Of a stretch of 64,000 bases of DNA, positions 9,048 to 16,790 are shown piece by piece. Made by a program: the position numbers and the translations under genes. The stretch comes from Thiotrichales bacterium (GTDB lineage Bacteria > Pseudomonadota > Gammaproteobacteria > Francisellales > CACEW01), in assembly GCA_947478525.1 (NCBI GenBank), contig CANJVU010000001.1, positions 124,001-188,000 of the forward strand, given 5' to 3'. Within the stretch, counting starts at the first letter, position 1. Each line of letters opens with the position of its first letter. The notes below the pieces were generated by a model. The model was not told the origin of the DNA. It saw only the letters and a list, made by a program, of their open reading frames with translations, and did not search any database.

Positions 9048-10638
9048 GATTCTCTCCTGATAGTTGAATTAAATCGTCCATTTCTAAAAAATTGGGCAAT
9101 ATGCTTAGAGACTGAGATTGACTAAAAAAGCTTAAGTTCAAAGATCCAACAAATTCCGCGATACTTTTCATGTCATTCGCCATGAAGCGATCCTTTTTAT
9201 AAAAAGACACTCTTTCGCGAATTGCAGCATGCGTTTTTTCCAAAATTTGGGAAGATCGTAAAGGTCTAAGAAAATCAAGCGCCTGGGCTGCAGACAGGAA
9301 CTCAATCGCAATAACGTTTTTTGTGTTTTCTGCGATTCTAAATAGCCTTCTAGCAGCATGGGTAGCCATACTAACATGGTCTTCCTGGCTTGCTGATGTA
9401 GGGATAGAATCTACTGAACAAGGGAAACACAACGACTTGTTTTCACTCACTAGAGCTGCTGCCGTCACTTGGGCAATCATAAAGCCAGAGTTTAAACCAC
9501 TTCCATTAATCAGAAAGGCTGGCAAACCACTAAAATTAGGGTCAACCATCAACGCAGTTCTTCGCTCGCTAATTGAAGCAATCTCAGACAAAATTATTGC
9601 CAACGAATCACTCACAAATGCTACTGGCTCAGCGTGGAAATTACCGCCTGAGAGAATTTCACCCGTTTCTGGCATAACTATAGGATTATTAGTAACTGCG
9701 TTGGCTTCTACCTCCAATATTCTTGCAGCATGATTTAATTGATCTAAACAGGCTCCGACTACTTGTGGTTGGCAGCGCAATGAGTAAGGATCTTGGACTT
9801 TCTCACAGTTTTCATGAGAATTTCTAATTTCACTTCCTCGTAATAATACGGACAAAGCTTCTGCCACAGCCTTTTGTCCATGCTGACCTCTTAACTCATG
9901 AATCTCTGATCTAAAGGGGGTGGTACTACCTCTCAATGCATCCACAGACATTGCTCCAGCCAAAACTGAGGCAGAGAGCAAGCCTTCAGCTTCAAAAAAA
10001 CCTTTCAAAGCAAACGCCGTAGATACCTGAGTCCCATTTAACAAAGACAATCCTTCTAAAGGGCCTAATTCTATGGGTTGCTCATTAAGTTCAGTCAAAG
10101 CTTCTACAGCTGAAATGACCTTTCCGTTTTTCTTGACATATCCCTCACCAATTAAGGGGGCTACCAAGTGAGCCAGAGGAGCTAAATCACCAGAAGCGCC
10201 AACTGATCCTTGGCATGGAATACAAGGAAAGTAACCCTGGTTAATAAATTTCAATAAAAGTTTCATGGTTTCAAGGCGTACCCCAGAATGCCCACGTGCC
10301 AAACTATTTATCTTTAAAACTGTGATTAATTTTACCAGTGCATCATCAACGTATTCCCCCACTCCTACGCAATGGGAAAGAACCAAATTATGCTGTAGCT
10401 CCACTAAATTATCAGTAGGTATTCGGGTATTAGCTAACTTGCCAAAACCAGTATTTACCCCGTAAACCACTTGCCCTTTTCTGATAACCTTCTGCACGAC
10501 TTCCACAGCTTGCTTTATGCCATCATGAGCCGATGTGCATATAACAAATTTATGATAATGTCCGAGATATATTTTTTTTAATTCTGATAAAGAAATCTTA
10601 CCTGGCTTCAGAATAAAAAAATCTTCATTTCGTGCCAT
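9025..10638 (-). CDS. MIO-type aromatic amino acid ammonia-lyase or aminomutase (HAL-like)
   Basis: It belongs to the histidine/tyrosine/phenylalanine ammonia-lyase superfamily, whose Ala-Ser-Gly triad self-cyclises to the MIO electrophile. Numbered from the upstream ATG at 10668: catalytic Y69 in YGVNTGFG, ASG at 158-160 in VGASGDLAPLAH, YSLRCQPQV at 295-303, GGNFHAEPVA at 341-350, and SQEDHVSM at 427-434. The S98-H99 pair and E429 match the histidine-binding residues of HutH, so histidine is a candidate substrate. No hutU, hutI or hutG gene is nearby, and the gene heads the NRPS operon. This argues for a biosynthetic role: a beta-amino acid by 2,3-aminomutase action, or an acrylic acid such as urocanate. 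The chosen ATG at 10638 has GGGAG 8 bp upstream; the ATG at 10668 has no SD. Confidence 0.88.
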   Translation of the reverse strand: MARNEDFFILKPGKISLSELKKIYLGHYHKFVICTSAHDGIKQAVEVVQKVIRKGQVVYGVNTGFGKLANTRIPTDNLVELQHNLVLSHCVGVGEYVDDALVKLITVLKINSLARGHSGVRLETMKLLLKFINQGYFPCIPCQGSVGASGDLAPLAHLVAPLIGEGYVKKNGKVISAVEALTELNEQPIELGPLEGLSLLNGTQVSTAFALKGFFEAEGLLSASVLAGAMSVDALRGSTTPFRSEIHELRGQHGQKAVAEALSVLLRGSEIRNSHENCEKVQDPYSLRCQPQVVGACLDQLNHAARILEVEANAVTNNPIVMPETGEILSGGNFHAEPVAFVSDSLAIILSEIASISERRTALMVDPNFSGLPAFLINGSGLNSGFMIAQVTAAALVSENKSLCFPCSVDSIPTSASQEDHVSMATHAARRLFRIAENTKNVIAIEFLSAAQALDFLRPLRSSQILEKTHAAIRERVSFYKKDRFMANDMKSIAEFVGSLNLSFFSQSQSLSILPNFLEMDDLIQLSGENHELLQSN

Positions 10639-10664
10639 AAAATCAACTCCCTTTGTATAACCAC

Positions 10665-10865
10665 TCATAATTTAGCCCTGAGAAGCACAGCTCTCGATCT
10701 TGAAATTCTTATAAAAAACACATATAATAATTCTAAAAAATCAAAACAAACCCTTTTGGATCTAAGATAAGAGTACCAATAGTTCTCTAAAATGTCAATT
10801 GAAGCTTTTATCAAATCAGGAAAGTATGCGAATACCCCGATTTTAAATTCCGCTTCTTTAAACAT
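10665..10865 (-). CDS. Small hypothetical ORF upstream of the MIO gene
   Basis: A possible 66-residue protein, rich in aromatic and hydrophobic residues (FAYFPDLIKASIDIL, then LELLYVFFIRIS). It has AAGGA 6 bp before its ATG and ends 26 bp before the preferred start of the MIO gene. It could be a genuine small membrane-associated peptide, a translated leader, or chance. No family is recognised. The position and SD are its only support. Confidence 0.3.
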   Translation of the reverse strand: MFKEAEFKIGVFAYFPDLIKASIDILENYWYSYLRSKRVCFDFLELLYVFFIRISRSRAVLLRAKL

Positions 10866-10892
10866 TTTTTTCCTTATTTGATTAACAATTTT

Positions 10893-11249
10893 TTAATAAT
10901 CTTGAATATTTAAAAAGATAATACCGTTCCGTCTTGCCACAGAGATTAGTGCTTTTAAGCCCTTGAATAAAAATAAAAAAGCAATATATGCCCCTACGAT
11001 GACCGCATAAATTTTAGATATCCAAGATGATTCATTAAGAAGCAGCGAACTACCGGTAGTCACGCAGATAACTAATAGCATTGCTTCAAAAACAAGAACT
11101 TTTAGTGATTTTGTCTCATTGATTCGGACACGCTCAACGTCAGCATCTCCAGAAGATACGCTTTCATAAGCAATACCAAAATCCAATATACGTGATACAG
11201 CATATAATAACCAAGATGCTGTAAAAACAATGACAATCAAAAGACTCAT
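10893..11249 (-). CDS. Small membrane protein, three predicted TM segments
   Basis: A 118-residue protein starting MSLLIVIVFTASW. Hydrophobic stretches lie at about residues 2-22, 50-70 and 78-100, separated by an acidic/basic loop (SSGDADVERVRINETK) after the first. A run of GGGGG lies about 7 bp before the chosen ATG. A longer reading frame upstream to 11312 has no comparable SD. No family is recognised. It lies upstream of the biosynthetic operon on the same strand, about 30 bp from the small ORF at 10665-10865, so it could share a transcript. A role in immunity or export would be speculation. Confidence 0.6.
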   Translation of the reverse strand: MSLLIVIVFTASWLLYAVSRILDFGIAYESVSSGDADVERVRINETKSLKVLVFEAMLLVICVTTGSSLLLNESSWISKIYAVIVGAYIAFLFLFKGLKALISVARRNGIIFLNIQDY

Positions 11250-11342
11250 AAGCAAACCCCCTCTGTAAAAAGGTGACCAGGGAGTTCGTAAGTCGTACAT
11301 AGACGACCGCAATAACCTTCGGATCGAAATCCTATTTTATAG

Positions 11343-11465
11343 CTATTACCTCCCCGATCGTTAACAGATAGGGAAGTATTTTGCGGCATACTCAAACCGC
11401 TATGTAAAGAGTTACGAAGCTCCTAAAGTCACGCTGTGACTTCGTCGTTAGAGTAATCTCAATAT
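11343..11465 (+). repeat. Diverged intergenic repeat, copy 1
   Basis: This element of about 123 bp matches one at 21281-21397 in two conserved blocks. The left block is CTATTACCTCCCCGATCGT against CTATTACCTTCCCAATCGT (17 of 19 identical). The right block begins CTCCTAAAGTCA and contains TGACTTCGTCGTTAG. The block-to-block distance is 58 bp here and 54 bp in the other copy. Each right block holds an AAGTCA / TGACTT inverted repeat. Both copies are in the same orientation in gene-free DNA of the island. It could be a structured RNA or a decayed mobile element. Confidence 0.6.
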
Positions 11466-11540
11466 GAATTTTTGTCAATTTCTCATAAATACTCTCCTAA
11501 ACATGCGTTTTATTCTCCACTGTATCGTTGGCACCGAGAG

Positions 11541-11639
11541 GATGCGATCGTTACGATGCGATCGCATCATCAGTGCTTTACCCGTTATTCACTACATTGG
11601 CGGGCAAACTTATCTGTGACAATCTTCTCTTTGTCACAG
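11541..11639. repeat. Palindromes within the 565-bp gene-free stretch 11250-11814
   Basis: Besides repeat copy 1, this non-coding stretch holds a direct repeat GATGCGATCG (11541-11550 and 11555-11564). The second unit forms the perfect 14-bp palindrome GATGCGATCGCATC (11555-11568). A hairpin at 11614-11639 has 9-bp arms CTGTGACAA / TTGTCACAG and an 8-nt loop. The rest of the interval shows no credible coding frame. Function unknown; operators or terminators are possible. Confidence 0.5.
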
Positions 11640-11814
11640 ACCACCTCCTTTAATGGCCATTGATATTAACCTGGTAACGACCAACCCAGTCTCCTACTTC
11701 ATCAAGTAAGCACCAATAAGGCACAGCTAGCTATGAGTATTTACGAAGTTCACCATGCCTATCAGTACTTCCATCACTGCTACGAAGACAGCAACGAAAC
11801 TAAAAGCATCATTT

Positions 11815-12048
11815 TCACACCGCCAACTTCTCCTTCTTTTTCTTTGGAAACGTGATATGACGCAATAAATTGTTTAAAGCTTTGCTTGGTTGAGCATTAT
11901 GCTCTCGCAATTGTTTGCGCTTCTTAACTTCATGGTCTTTCCACACATGCGAGCCTTCTTCAGTTTCATATAGAGCTGCGACTGTGCCATCTTTAAATTC
12001 AAACGTGAGTGCAGTTACTTCTTTTACTTTCTTGCCATTGACATACAT
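11815..12048 (-). CDS. Small basic hypothetical protein
   Basis: 77 residues beginning MYVNGKKVKEVTALTFEFKD and ending in a lysine cluster (FPKKKKEKLAV). GAAGGA lies about 8 bp before the ATG. The first half reads like a small beta-stranded fold (alternating V/T/L/F), the second half is highly charged and basic, compatible with nucleic-acid binding. It starts 14 bp after the end of the 12063-12749 gene on the same strand, so the two probably form an operon. No known family is recognised. Confidence 0.6.
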   Translation of the reverse strand: MYVNGKKVKEVTALTFEFKDGTVAALYETEEGSHVWKDHEVKKRKQLREHNAQPSKALNNLLRHITFPKKKKEKLAV

Positions 12049-12062
12049 ATCGTTTTTCCTTC

Positions 12063-12749
12063 TTAAAATATTGGATTTGGATGCCGAAGCAACGCGTGAC
12101 AGAGATGCACACGCCTATCGTTTTTCCTAGCAGATACTCCAGAGGCATATAACGCCTGCACATATTCTTCAGCTACACGAGATAAGGTGGCTTTATCCGC
12201 AGTGTTTGTTTTTATCAATTCATTTAACATCAAATATCTGCACCGCCTAATAAAGGGCCATTTAACTCGCCCGCCAGTGGGCCTCGCCATTGTTTCTGTA
12301 GTTTGGGTGATGGTGTCAAAATAATCTTCAAAAGCTTCACCATCGAAAAAATCCTGATAAGAATGATCTTTGGTAATCACAGAAAAGTGCCTGGGATTTG
12401 TAGCATCTACAAGCCACCGCAAACCATACTCAGTTAAAATCATGCGGAAGTCGTAAACAATATCAAAACGGATTTCTTGATATTGCTTAGCGCAAGTTTT
12501 CAAAATTTTAGCAACAATACTCTCCGTAACACTGATAACCTCCCAATGCGGATGTACACTCTTAAGCTGCAATTGATACATTGTTGCAGCTAATTTGCTA
12601 AAAAAAGTGGTAATATATAATGTATTATCTTTATTGTTATTTTTCTTCTCAGAGTGAAGCTCTTTCCCAAAAATAATTAATACAAAACCGCGCAACAGGT
12701 CGCCAGTATTAGATATATTAAGGCTTAAAGGTTCTTTATGTGTATTCAT
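12063..12749 (-). CDS. Hypothetical protein, 228 residues
   Basis: Start chosen at ATG 12749, preceded by GGAAAA; a TTG four codons earlier is the alternative. The protein is soluble, with a helical middle (SKLAATMYQLQLKSVHPHWE), an acidic patch (FFDGEAFEDYFDTITQ) and a basic C-terminus (SARKNDRRVHLCHALLRH). No signal peptide, membrane segment or recognised motif is visible. Its start codon lies inside a 12-bp sequence repeated in inverted orientation 60-80 bp upstream, so its expression may depend on that structure. It is probably cotranscribed with 11815-12048. Confidence 0.6.
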   Translation of the reverse strand: MNTHKEPLSLNISNTGDLLRGFVLIIFGKELHSEKKNNNKDNTLYITTFFSKLAATMYQLQLKSVHPHWEVISVTESIVAKILKTCAKQYQEIRFDIVYDFRMILTEYGLRWLVDATNPRHFSVITKDHSYQDFFDGEAFEDYFDTITQTTETMARPTGGRVKWPFIRRCRYLMLNELIKTNTADKATLSRVAEEYVQALYASGVSARKNDRRVHLCHALLRHPNPIF

Positions 12750-12967
12750 TGCATTTTCCAAAAAATCGTTTATTCAAATGCAGCTGCCTTTAGAAGCGCA
12801 GCCACGCTTTAGATATTGGAAAATGCAATTCTTTAAAATTGTTCCTAAAACAAGAGAAACAAGTGGAATTATTACCTTTAAATTGGTATAATTCCACTTG
12901 CAATCTCGGTGCACAATAAATCGAATTGCATTTTCCGCCCGAAAGAAAGTTGTCGCTTTCTTTCGGG
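12748..12967. repeat. Cluster of nested inverted repeats and hairpins
   Basis: Three copies of ATTGCATTTTCC lie in alternating orientation: 12748-12759, 12818-12829 (as its complement) and 12925-12936. The last two form a perfect 14-bp inverted repeat, GGAAAATGCAATTC (12818-12831) with GAATTGCATTTTCC (12923-12936). Between them is a hairpin with perfect 13-bp arms, CAAGTGGAATTAT (12860-12872) and ATAATTCCACTTG (12888-12900). Immediately right is a third hairpin (12938-12967) with 12-bp arms CCCGAAAGAAAG / CTTTCTTTCGGG and a 6-nt loop. No convincing gene lies here. It could be a structured RNA, a miniature transposable element or an invertible segment. Confidence 0.65.
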
Positions 12968-13069
12968 TTCTCTCTCCTCCTCACCTCATCAATCAATACT
13001 TCTTTAACTATCTCCTTACGCGTAAACTTGCTTTTTAATACTTATGCCGGTAGCGTATGCAAAATTACT

Positions 13070-13279
13070 TTATTTCACATACGCTCCAACACCACCCTGA
13101 TACCGTCCTTTCAACAATACTCCTCCCTCAAGGTGTCTCTCCTCCTCCAAATCTTCTTGCTCTAAAAATTTTGCTGCATGCAGAGCTGTGGTTAAAAACG
13201 CTTCTGTATTCGCAGTTAATATTGAACTCCGAGCTGGCGCGCCATAAATAATCTTTAATGTTTTAATGAGTGCCGACAT
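13070..13279 (-). CDS. Small hypothetical protein
   Basis: 69 residues beginning MSALIKTLKIIYGAPARS. A central helix (NTEAFLTTALHAAKFLEQ) is followed by an acidic turn (EDLEEER) and a glycine-rich tail (LEGGVLLKGRYQGGVGAYV). GAGAGG lies about 6 bp before the ATG. The composition looks like a real protein but no family is recognised. It ends beside an AGCGTATG / CATACGCT inverted repeat (about 13053-13084) that may act as a terminator. Confidence 0.5.
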   Translation of the reverse strand: MSALIKTLKIIYGAPARSSILTANTEAFLTTALHAAKFLEQEDLEEERHLEGGVLLKGRYQGGVGAYVK

Positions 13280-13384
13280 ATCAACCTCTCTATTTTTGTT
13301 AGCTTGTCTTCAAGTGCCCCGCATAAACCATAAATATATTAAGGACAACCATCAAACAAAATCGTTTATATAAAATTTTATTGT

Positions 13385-13404
13385 TAACATGTACGGCCAT
13401 GTTA
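13385..13404. promoter_or_regulatory. Inverted repeat upstream of the 13519 gene
   Basis: TAACATG and CATGTTA (7-bp perfect arms, 6-bp spacer) lie about 115 bp before the ATG of the 13519 gene. The surrounding gene-free DNA (13280-13518) is AT-rich, with a possible -10 TAAAAT near 13484. It could be an operator; nothing else is recognisable there. Confidence 0.3.
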
Positions 13405-13518
13405 CTAGGTGATAACTGTTACTTCCATAAGGGGAAAAAATAACGGTTTAAAAATAAAGATTTTACTTAAGTAATTTTGGTGCTAAAATACAGGAGTAAA
13501 TCTACGGGGGCTTGAAAC

Positions 13519-14847
13519 ATGATCGAAAACATCAACGAATACATTCAGGTACTTGACTGGAAAGAAGCTAGAGCTTTTGTTAAGAAAGGCGATAAAGGAT
13601 TGTTTGACATTATTGATGCCATCTCGCCAGGGAATAAATTTAAATTTTACAAGATGCGCTACCCCTATGGCACCACTATTATGGGTGACGACACTGTTTA
13701 TTTTCCTGACAAACCGTTCACCTCCACACCTTTAGCATTTGCTGAAGTCCCAGATAAAATCAAGCAAGACCTCAATTATCAAAGTGTGCCCCTCGGTCTT
13801 ATCACTGAAAATACTTTGGAAATTTTTAAAGAATACCCTGATAAAGTCTTTTGTGTATGTCTTTCTGGTCCAAATGAAGGCATCCAAGTTGGGATATTTG
13901 AATATTTTGGATTAACCACTTGTTACACAGTAACTGCAGGAGCTAGATCTGTATATATGGTTCCTAAAATTTCTGAAACACGTTATCACAAACGAATTAT
14001 GAATGCCTATAATATAAACTGCTATCAACCAAAAAGTATTTTCAAACATTGGCAAATTTTCAAAAGTTTATATGCCAGTGGAAATTTAAAAACCAAGTGG
14101 GAAACAGAGATCATTTATCTTAATAAAAATTTCCATGAAATGGCAAATGATAAAAGCTTAGAGTGGCAAAACTTTAAAAGCTATCTTTATAAAAAAGGTT
14201 TTGAACACTCTGGTTTCGGAAGAAAACAGGTTATCTTAAACTTGGTTTGGGAAAAAATGACTTCCGTTCTTAAAGAAGAAGGTATGAAGCCAGATCCTTA
14301 TACTATCGATACCCTCAAGCATTTGATTTATGTCTTTGTAGAAGCACTAGCGGGCAGCAGACCAATTACGAATGATTATGCCGGGCCTTTAACTGAGATT
14401 CAAAAAATATACCTCGATGTTTATGGGCTAACAAATATTCCAACCATTATGGCTCCCTACCATTTCAATTATGAACAAAACATCCCAGTATATTATTCGA
14501 TGCAGTGCCCAACACTATTATCGTCAACGCCTAATTTAAGGAAGCTAGATACCATTATTCAAGAAATGAATTCACTAAACGGTATTAAAGATTTTTTAAT
14601 TTCAAAATCTGCCGATATCGGAAAAATGAAGCTCAACAACCAATATTTAGTGGACATGCTAAGAAAAATGAAATTTAGTTATTTTCACGGAGATATGTAT
14701 AGCTACGGTGTGTATATACGCCCGACAAAAGAAATTATTGATACGGATCAGGATTTCTTATTTTCACCAATTAAAAATGGCAATCTCAGCTTCGCCGAAA
14801 ATGGCGCTTTTATTAAAGGGTGTGTAAAAATTTCAAAAGCAACTTAA
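13519..14847 (+). CDS. Uncharacterised protein, island paralogue of the 56547-57905 product
   Basis: A 442-residue soluble protein of no family I recognise. GGGGG lies about 9 bp before the ATG. Shared blocks with the 452-residue protein encoded at 56547-57905, in the same order: SPGNKFKFYKMRYPYG at 36-51 (there NPGKEYRLYRCRYPYG), TAGARSVYMVPKISE at 139-153, HWQIF, a block reading IDTLKHLI, IQKIYLDVYGL, PVYYSMQCP, FSYFHGDM, and a C-terminal FIKGCVKIS. The conserved RYPYG and TAGARS blocks are candidate active-site or ligand loops. It precedes an ArnA-like decarboxylase by 109 bp on the same strand, so it may belong to that nucleotide-sugar locus. No signal peptide or TM segment is seen. Confidence 0.85.
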   Translation: MIENINEYIQVLDWKEARAFVKKGDKGLFDIIDAISPGNKFKFYKMRYPYGTTIMGDDTVYFPDKPFTSTPLAFAEVPDKIKQDLNYQSVPLGLITENTLEIFKEYPDKVFCVCLSGPNEGIQVGIFEYFGLTTCYTVTAGARSVYMVPKISETRYHKRIMNAYNINCYQPKSIFKHWQIFKSLYASGNLKTKWETEIIYLNKNFHEMANDKSLEWQNFKSYLYKKGFEHSGFGRKQVILNLVWEKMTSVLKEEGMKPDPYTIDTLKHLIYVFVEALAGSRPITNDYAGPLTEIQKIYLDVYGLTNIPTIMAPYHFNYEQNIPVYYSMQCPTLLSSTPNLRKLDTIIQEMNSLNGIKDFLISKSADIGKMKLNNQYLVDMLRKMKFSYFHGDMYSYGVYIRPTKEIIDTDQDFLFSPIKNGNLSFAENGAFIKGCVKISKAT

Positions 14848-14956
14848 AAAATTGATTTTGATTTTTAATTCTTGCCTGTTTGAAATTATTGTAGTAAAAA
14901 GCAAGTGCCTTTTTATTTTAAAGGTTTGCATTATACCCACACTTTAGAGAGCCCAC

Positions 14957-16009
14957 ATGTCCAAAAAAGTTTTTATATTGGGAGTTAACGGATTTATTGG
15001 AAATAACTTACTAAAGGCCATTCTTTCTCAAACAGATTGGGAAATATATGGAATAGACTTAGTGAAAGATCGTCTTAGTGAAATTTTGAAAAATCCACGA
15101 TTTCATTTCCTCCAGGGCGACATGACTATTGAAACAGCATGGGTTGAACAACAAATTAAAAATTGCGACTTAGTTTTACCTCTCGCCGCCGTAGCAACGC
15201 CAGCTTCGTACCTTCAAGATCCATTACATGTTTTTGAATTAAATTTTGAAGCCAACGTGGCAATTGTTAGGTTATGTGTAAAATATAAAACACGGTTACT
15301 TTTCCCATCCACTTCTGAAGTGTATGGCATGTGTGATGAACCAGAGTTTAACGAGGAAGCATCAAAACTAATCCTTGGCCCTATACAAAAAGAACGCTGG
15401 ATTTATTCTTGCAGCAAACAATTAATAGATCGGCTTATTTATGCTTATGGGAAACGCCATGGATTACAATTTACCATATTTAGGCCTTTCAATTGGATTG
15501 GTTCAAATCAAGATCATGCTTTCGACCTAAAAGAAGGCAACTCTAGAGTATTAAGCCAATTCATTAGCAATATTATGCATGGTCAAAATTTGAAGCTTGT
15601 TAATGGTGGATTGCAAAAACGCAGTTTTACCTACATCGATGATGCGATTGAAGCCTTAATGCTCATGATAGAAAATAAAGATGGTTGTGCTGATAATAAA
15701 ATTTTTAATATCGGCAACCCAAGCAATAACCTTTCGATAAAACAACTGGCAAGCATGGTACTGGATATTGCTAAAAACCATCCTGTATTCGCAGAAACTG
15801 CTAAAAAGTGCAAACTTATTGAAATGGACGGTGCAACTTATTATGGCCAAGGCTATCAAGACGTCTTAGACAGAATACCTTCCATTAAAAACGCAGAGCA
15901 ATTCCTTGGCTGGAAACCAACCACCGACATAAAAACTGCTCTCACCAAAACCCTAGATTGGTTTGCTGAAAACATTCATCTTAAAACTATCGATGATCAA
16001 ACTTCGTAA
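14957..16009 (+). CDS. ArnA-dehydrogenase-like UDP-glucuronate decarboxylase (stand-alone)
   Basis: 350 residues of extended SDR fold, closely following the C-terminal dehydrogenase domain of ArnA, without the formyltransferase domain. The Rossmann loop is GVNGFIGN at 9-16. Catalytic S120-E121 lie in FPSTSEVYG and Y150/K154 in YSCSKQ. R306 in YQDVLDRIPS corresponds to the ArnA arginine needed for decarboxylation. The expected reaction is NAD-dependent oxidation and decarboxylation of UDP-glucuronate to a UDP-4-keto-pentose. The supplying UDP-glucose dehydrogenase is on the same island (19110-20429). No ArnB or ArnC homologue is in view, so the purpose may be a surface glycan or a small molecule, not lipid A. 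It ends in a 23-bp convergent overlap with the phosphorylase gene. Confidence 0.85.
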   Translation: MSKKVFILGVNGFIGNNLLKAILSQTDWEIYGIDLVKDRLSEILKNPRFHFLQGDMTIETAWVEQQIKNCDLVLPLAAVATPASYLQDPLHVFELNFEANVAIVRLCVKYKTRLLFPSTSEVYGMCDEPEFNEEASKLILGPIQKERWIYSCSKQLIDRLIYAYGKRHGLQFTIFRPFNWIGSNQDHAFDLKEGNSRVLSQFISNIMHGQNLKLVNGGLQKRSFTYIDDAIEALMLMIENKDGCADNKIFNIGNPSNNLSIKQLASMVLDIAKNHPVFAETAKKCKLIEMDGATYYGQGYQDVLDRIPSIKNAEQFLGWKPTTDIKTALTKTLDWFAENIHLKTIDDQTS

Positions 16010-16790
16010 TATCGTAACTGCCTACTTTTGGTTTACGTAGCTCTAAATCTTGCGGTAGTTTTTCAATAAGCAGCCTAACCGCTGATGGTATTACCTGGCT
16101 AAATTTTTTGATGCTACCAGTTATCTCATCGCTATCAATAACAAAATCACTACCTATGGAATTTGTAATTAAACTAATTGCCAACACTGGGATACCCAAC
16201 TCTCTAAGCAAATAGACTTCCGGGCAACTTGTTTGATTTACTGCATCTGCGCCCATTATTCTGTACATCTTTGACTCTGCTGCTGTAGAAAACCGCGCAC
16301 CCTCTTCTGTCAACATAGTGCCTTTAAAATGATGTCCTATTTTATTTTCTAGGAAAACCTTGTGTGCATAATCTATGAGCTCTGGCGATACTGGACTGCT
16401 AAAATCCAAATGATGAACCGTATCAAACACAGGGCTGCCAAAAGTATTGGGCCGAAATTTAGTAAAGTCTATCAATTGGTCAAATAAAAAAATATCCCCG
16501 CCCGCTCCGCTGCTTAGCCTCTCTGTTAACGCACCACAAGCTGAACTATGAATTACAAAATCAGGTTTAAATGTTCCCATCGCATAAACATTTGCAAGAT
16601 AGGGAACTTCTGGCGGCGCAAATGTATTGCCATTTCCATGTCTTAACAGAGAAACAACTTCATGTTTACCAACATTACCTTTAAAAAGGTAGTCAGCAGG
16701 CTCCCCATAAGGCGTAGTAACTTCTATTTTATCTGCCTCAATACCCCATAGTTTCCAAAAAAATGGACCTCCAATAATTCCTATTTTCAT
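15987..16790 (-). CDS. Purine nucleoside phosphorylase, MTAP/PNP family
   Basis: 267 residues. The family pattern is clear: TTPYGEPADYL at 25-35, RHGNGN at 50-55, VPYLANVYAMG at 62-72, EEGARFSTAAESKMYR at 162-177, and VNQTSCPEVYLLRELG at 184-199. Methylthioadenosine phosphorylases carry aspartates after the last strand. Here the sequence is SLITNS with N210, as in 6-oxopurine-specific PNPs. Inosine, guanosine or methylthioinosine is therefore a likelier substrate than MTA; this is inference. Its ATG overlaps the stop of the MFS gene (ATGA), so uptake or export and phosphorolysis appear coupled. Confidence 0.82.
   Translation of the reverse strand: MKIGIIGGPFFWKLWGIEADKIEVTTPYGEPADYLFKGNVGKHEVVSLLRHGNGNTFAPPEVPYLANVYAMGTFKPDFVIHSSACGALTERLSSGAGGDIFLFDQLIDFTKFRPNTFGSPVFDTVHHLDFSSPVSPELIDYAHKVFLENKIGHHFKGTMLTEEGARFSTAAESKMYRIMGADAVNQTSCPEVYLLRELGIPVLAISLITNSIGSDFVIDSDEITGSIKKFSQVIPSAVRLLIEKLPQDLELRKPKVGSYDITKFDHR

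Noticed and set aside
11420..11465. Integron attC site, suggested by the CGTTAG-like core of the island repeat
   Set aside because: The paired boxes and bulged stem of attC are missing, no integron integrase is present, and the two copies do not flank cassettes in the required way.
11472..11663. 63-codon plus-strand frame in gene-free DNA
   Set aside because: No SD, composition unlike a protein, and it crosses the palindromes at 11541-11639.
12790..12996. 68-codon minus-strand frame
   Set aside because: It runs straight through all the hairpins of the 12748-12967 cluster, so its sequence is explained by the inverted repeats.
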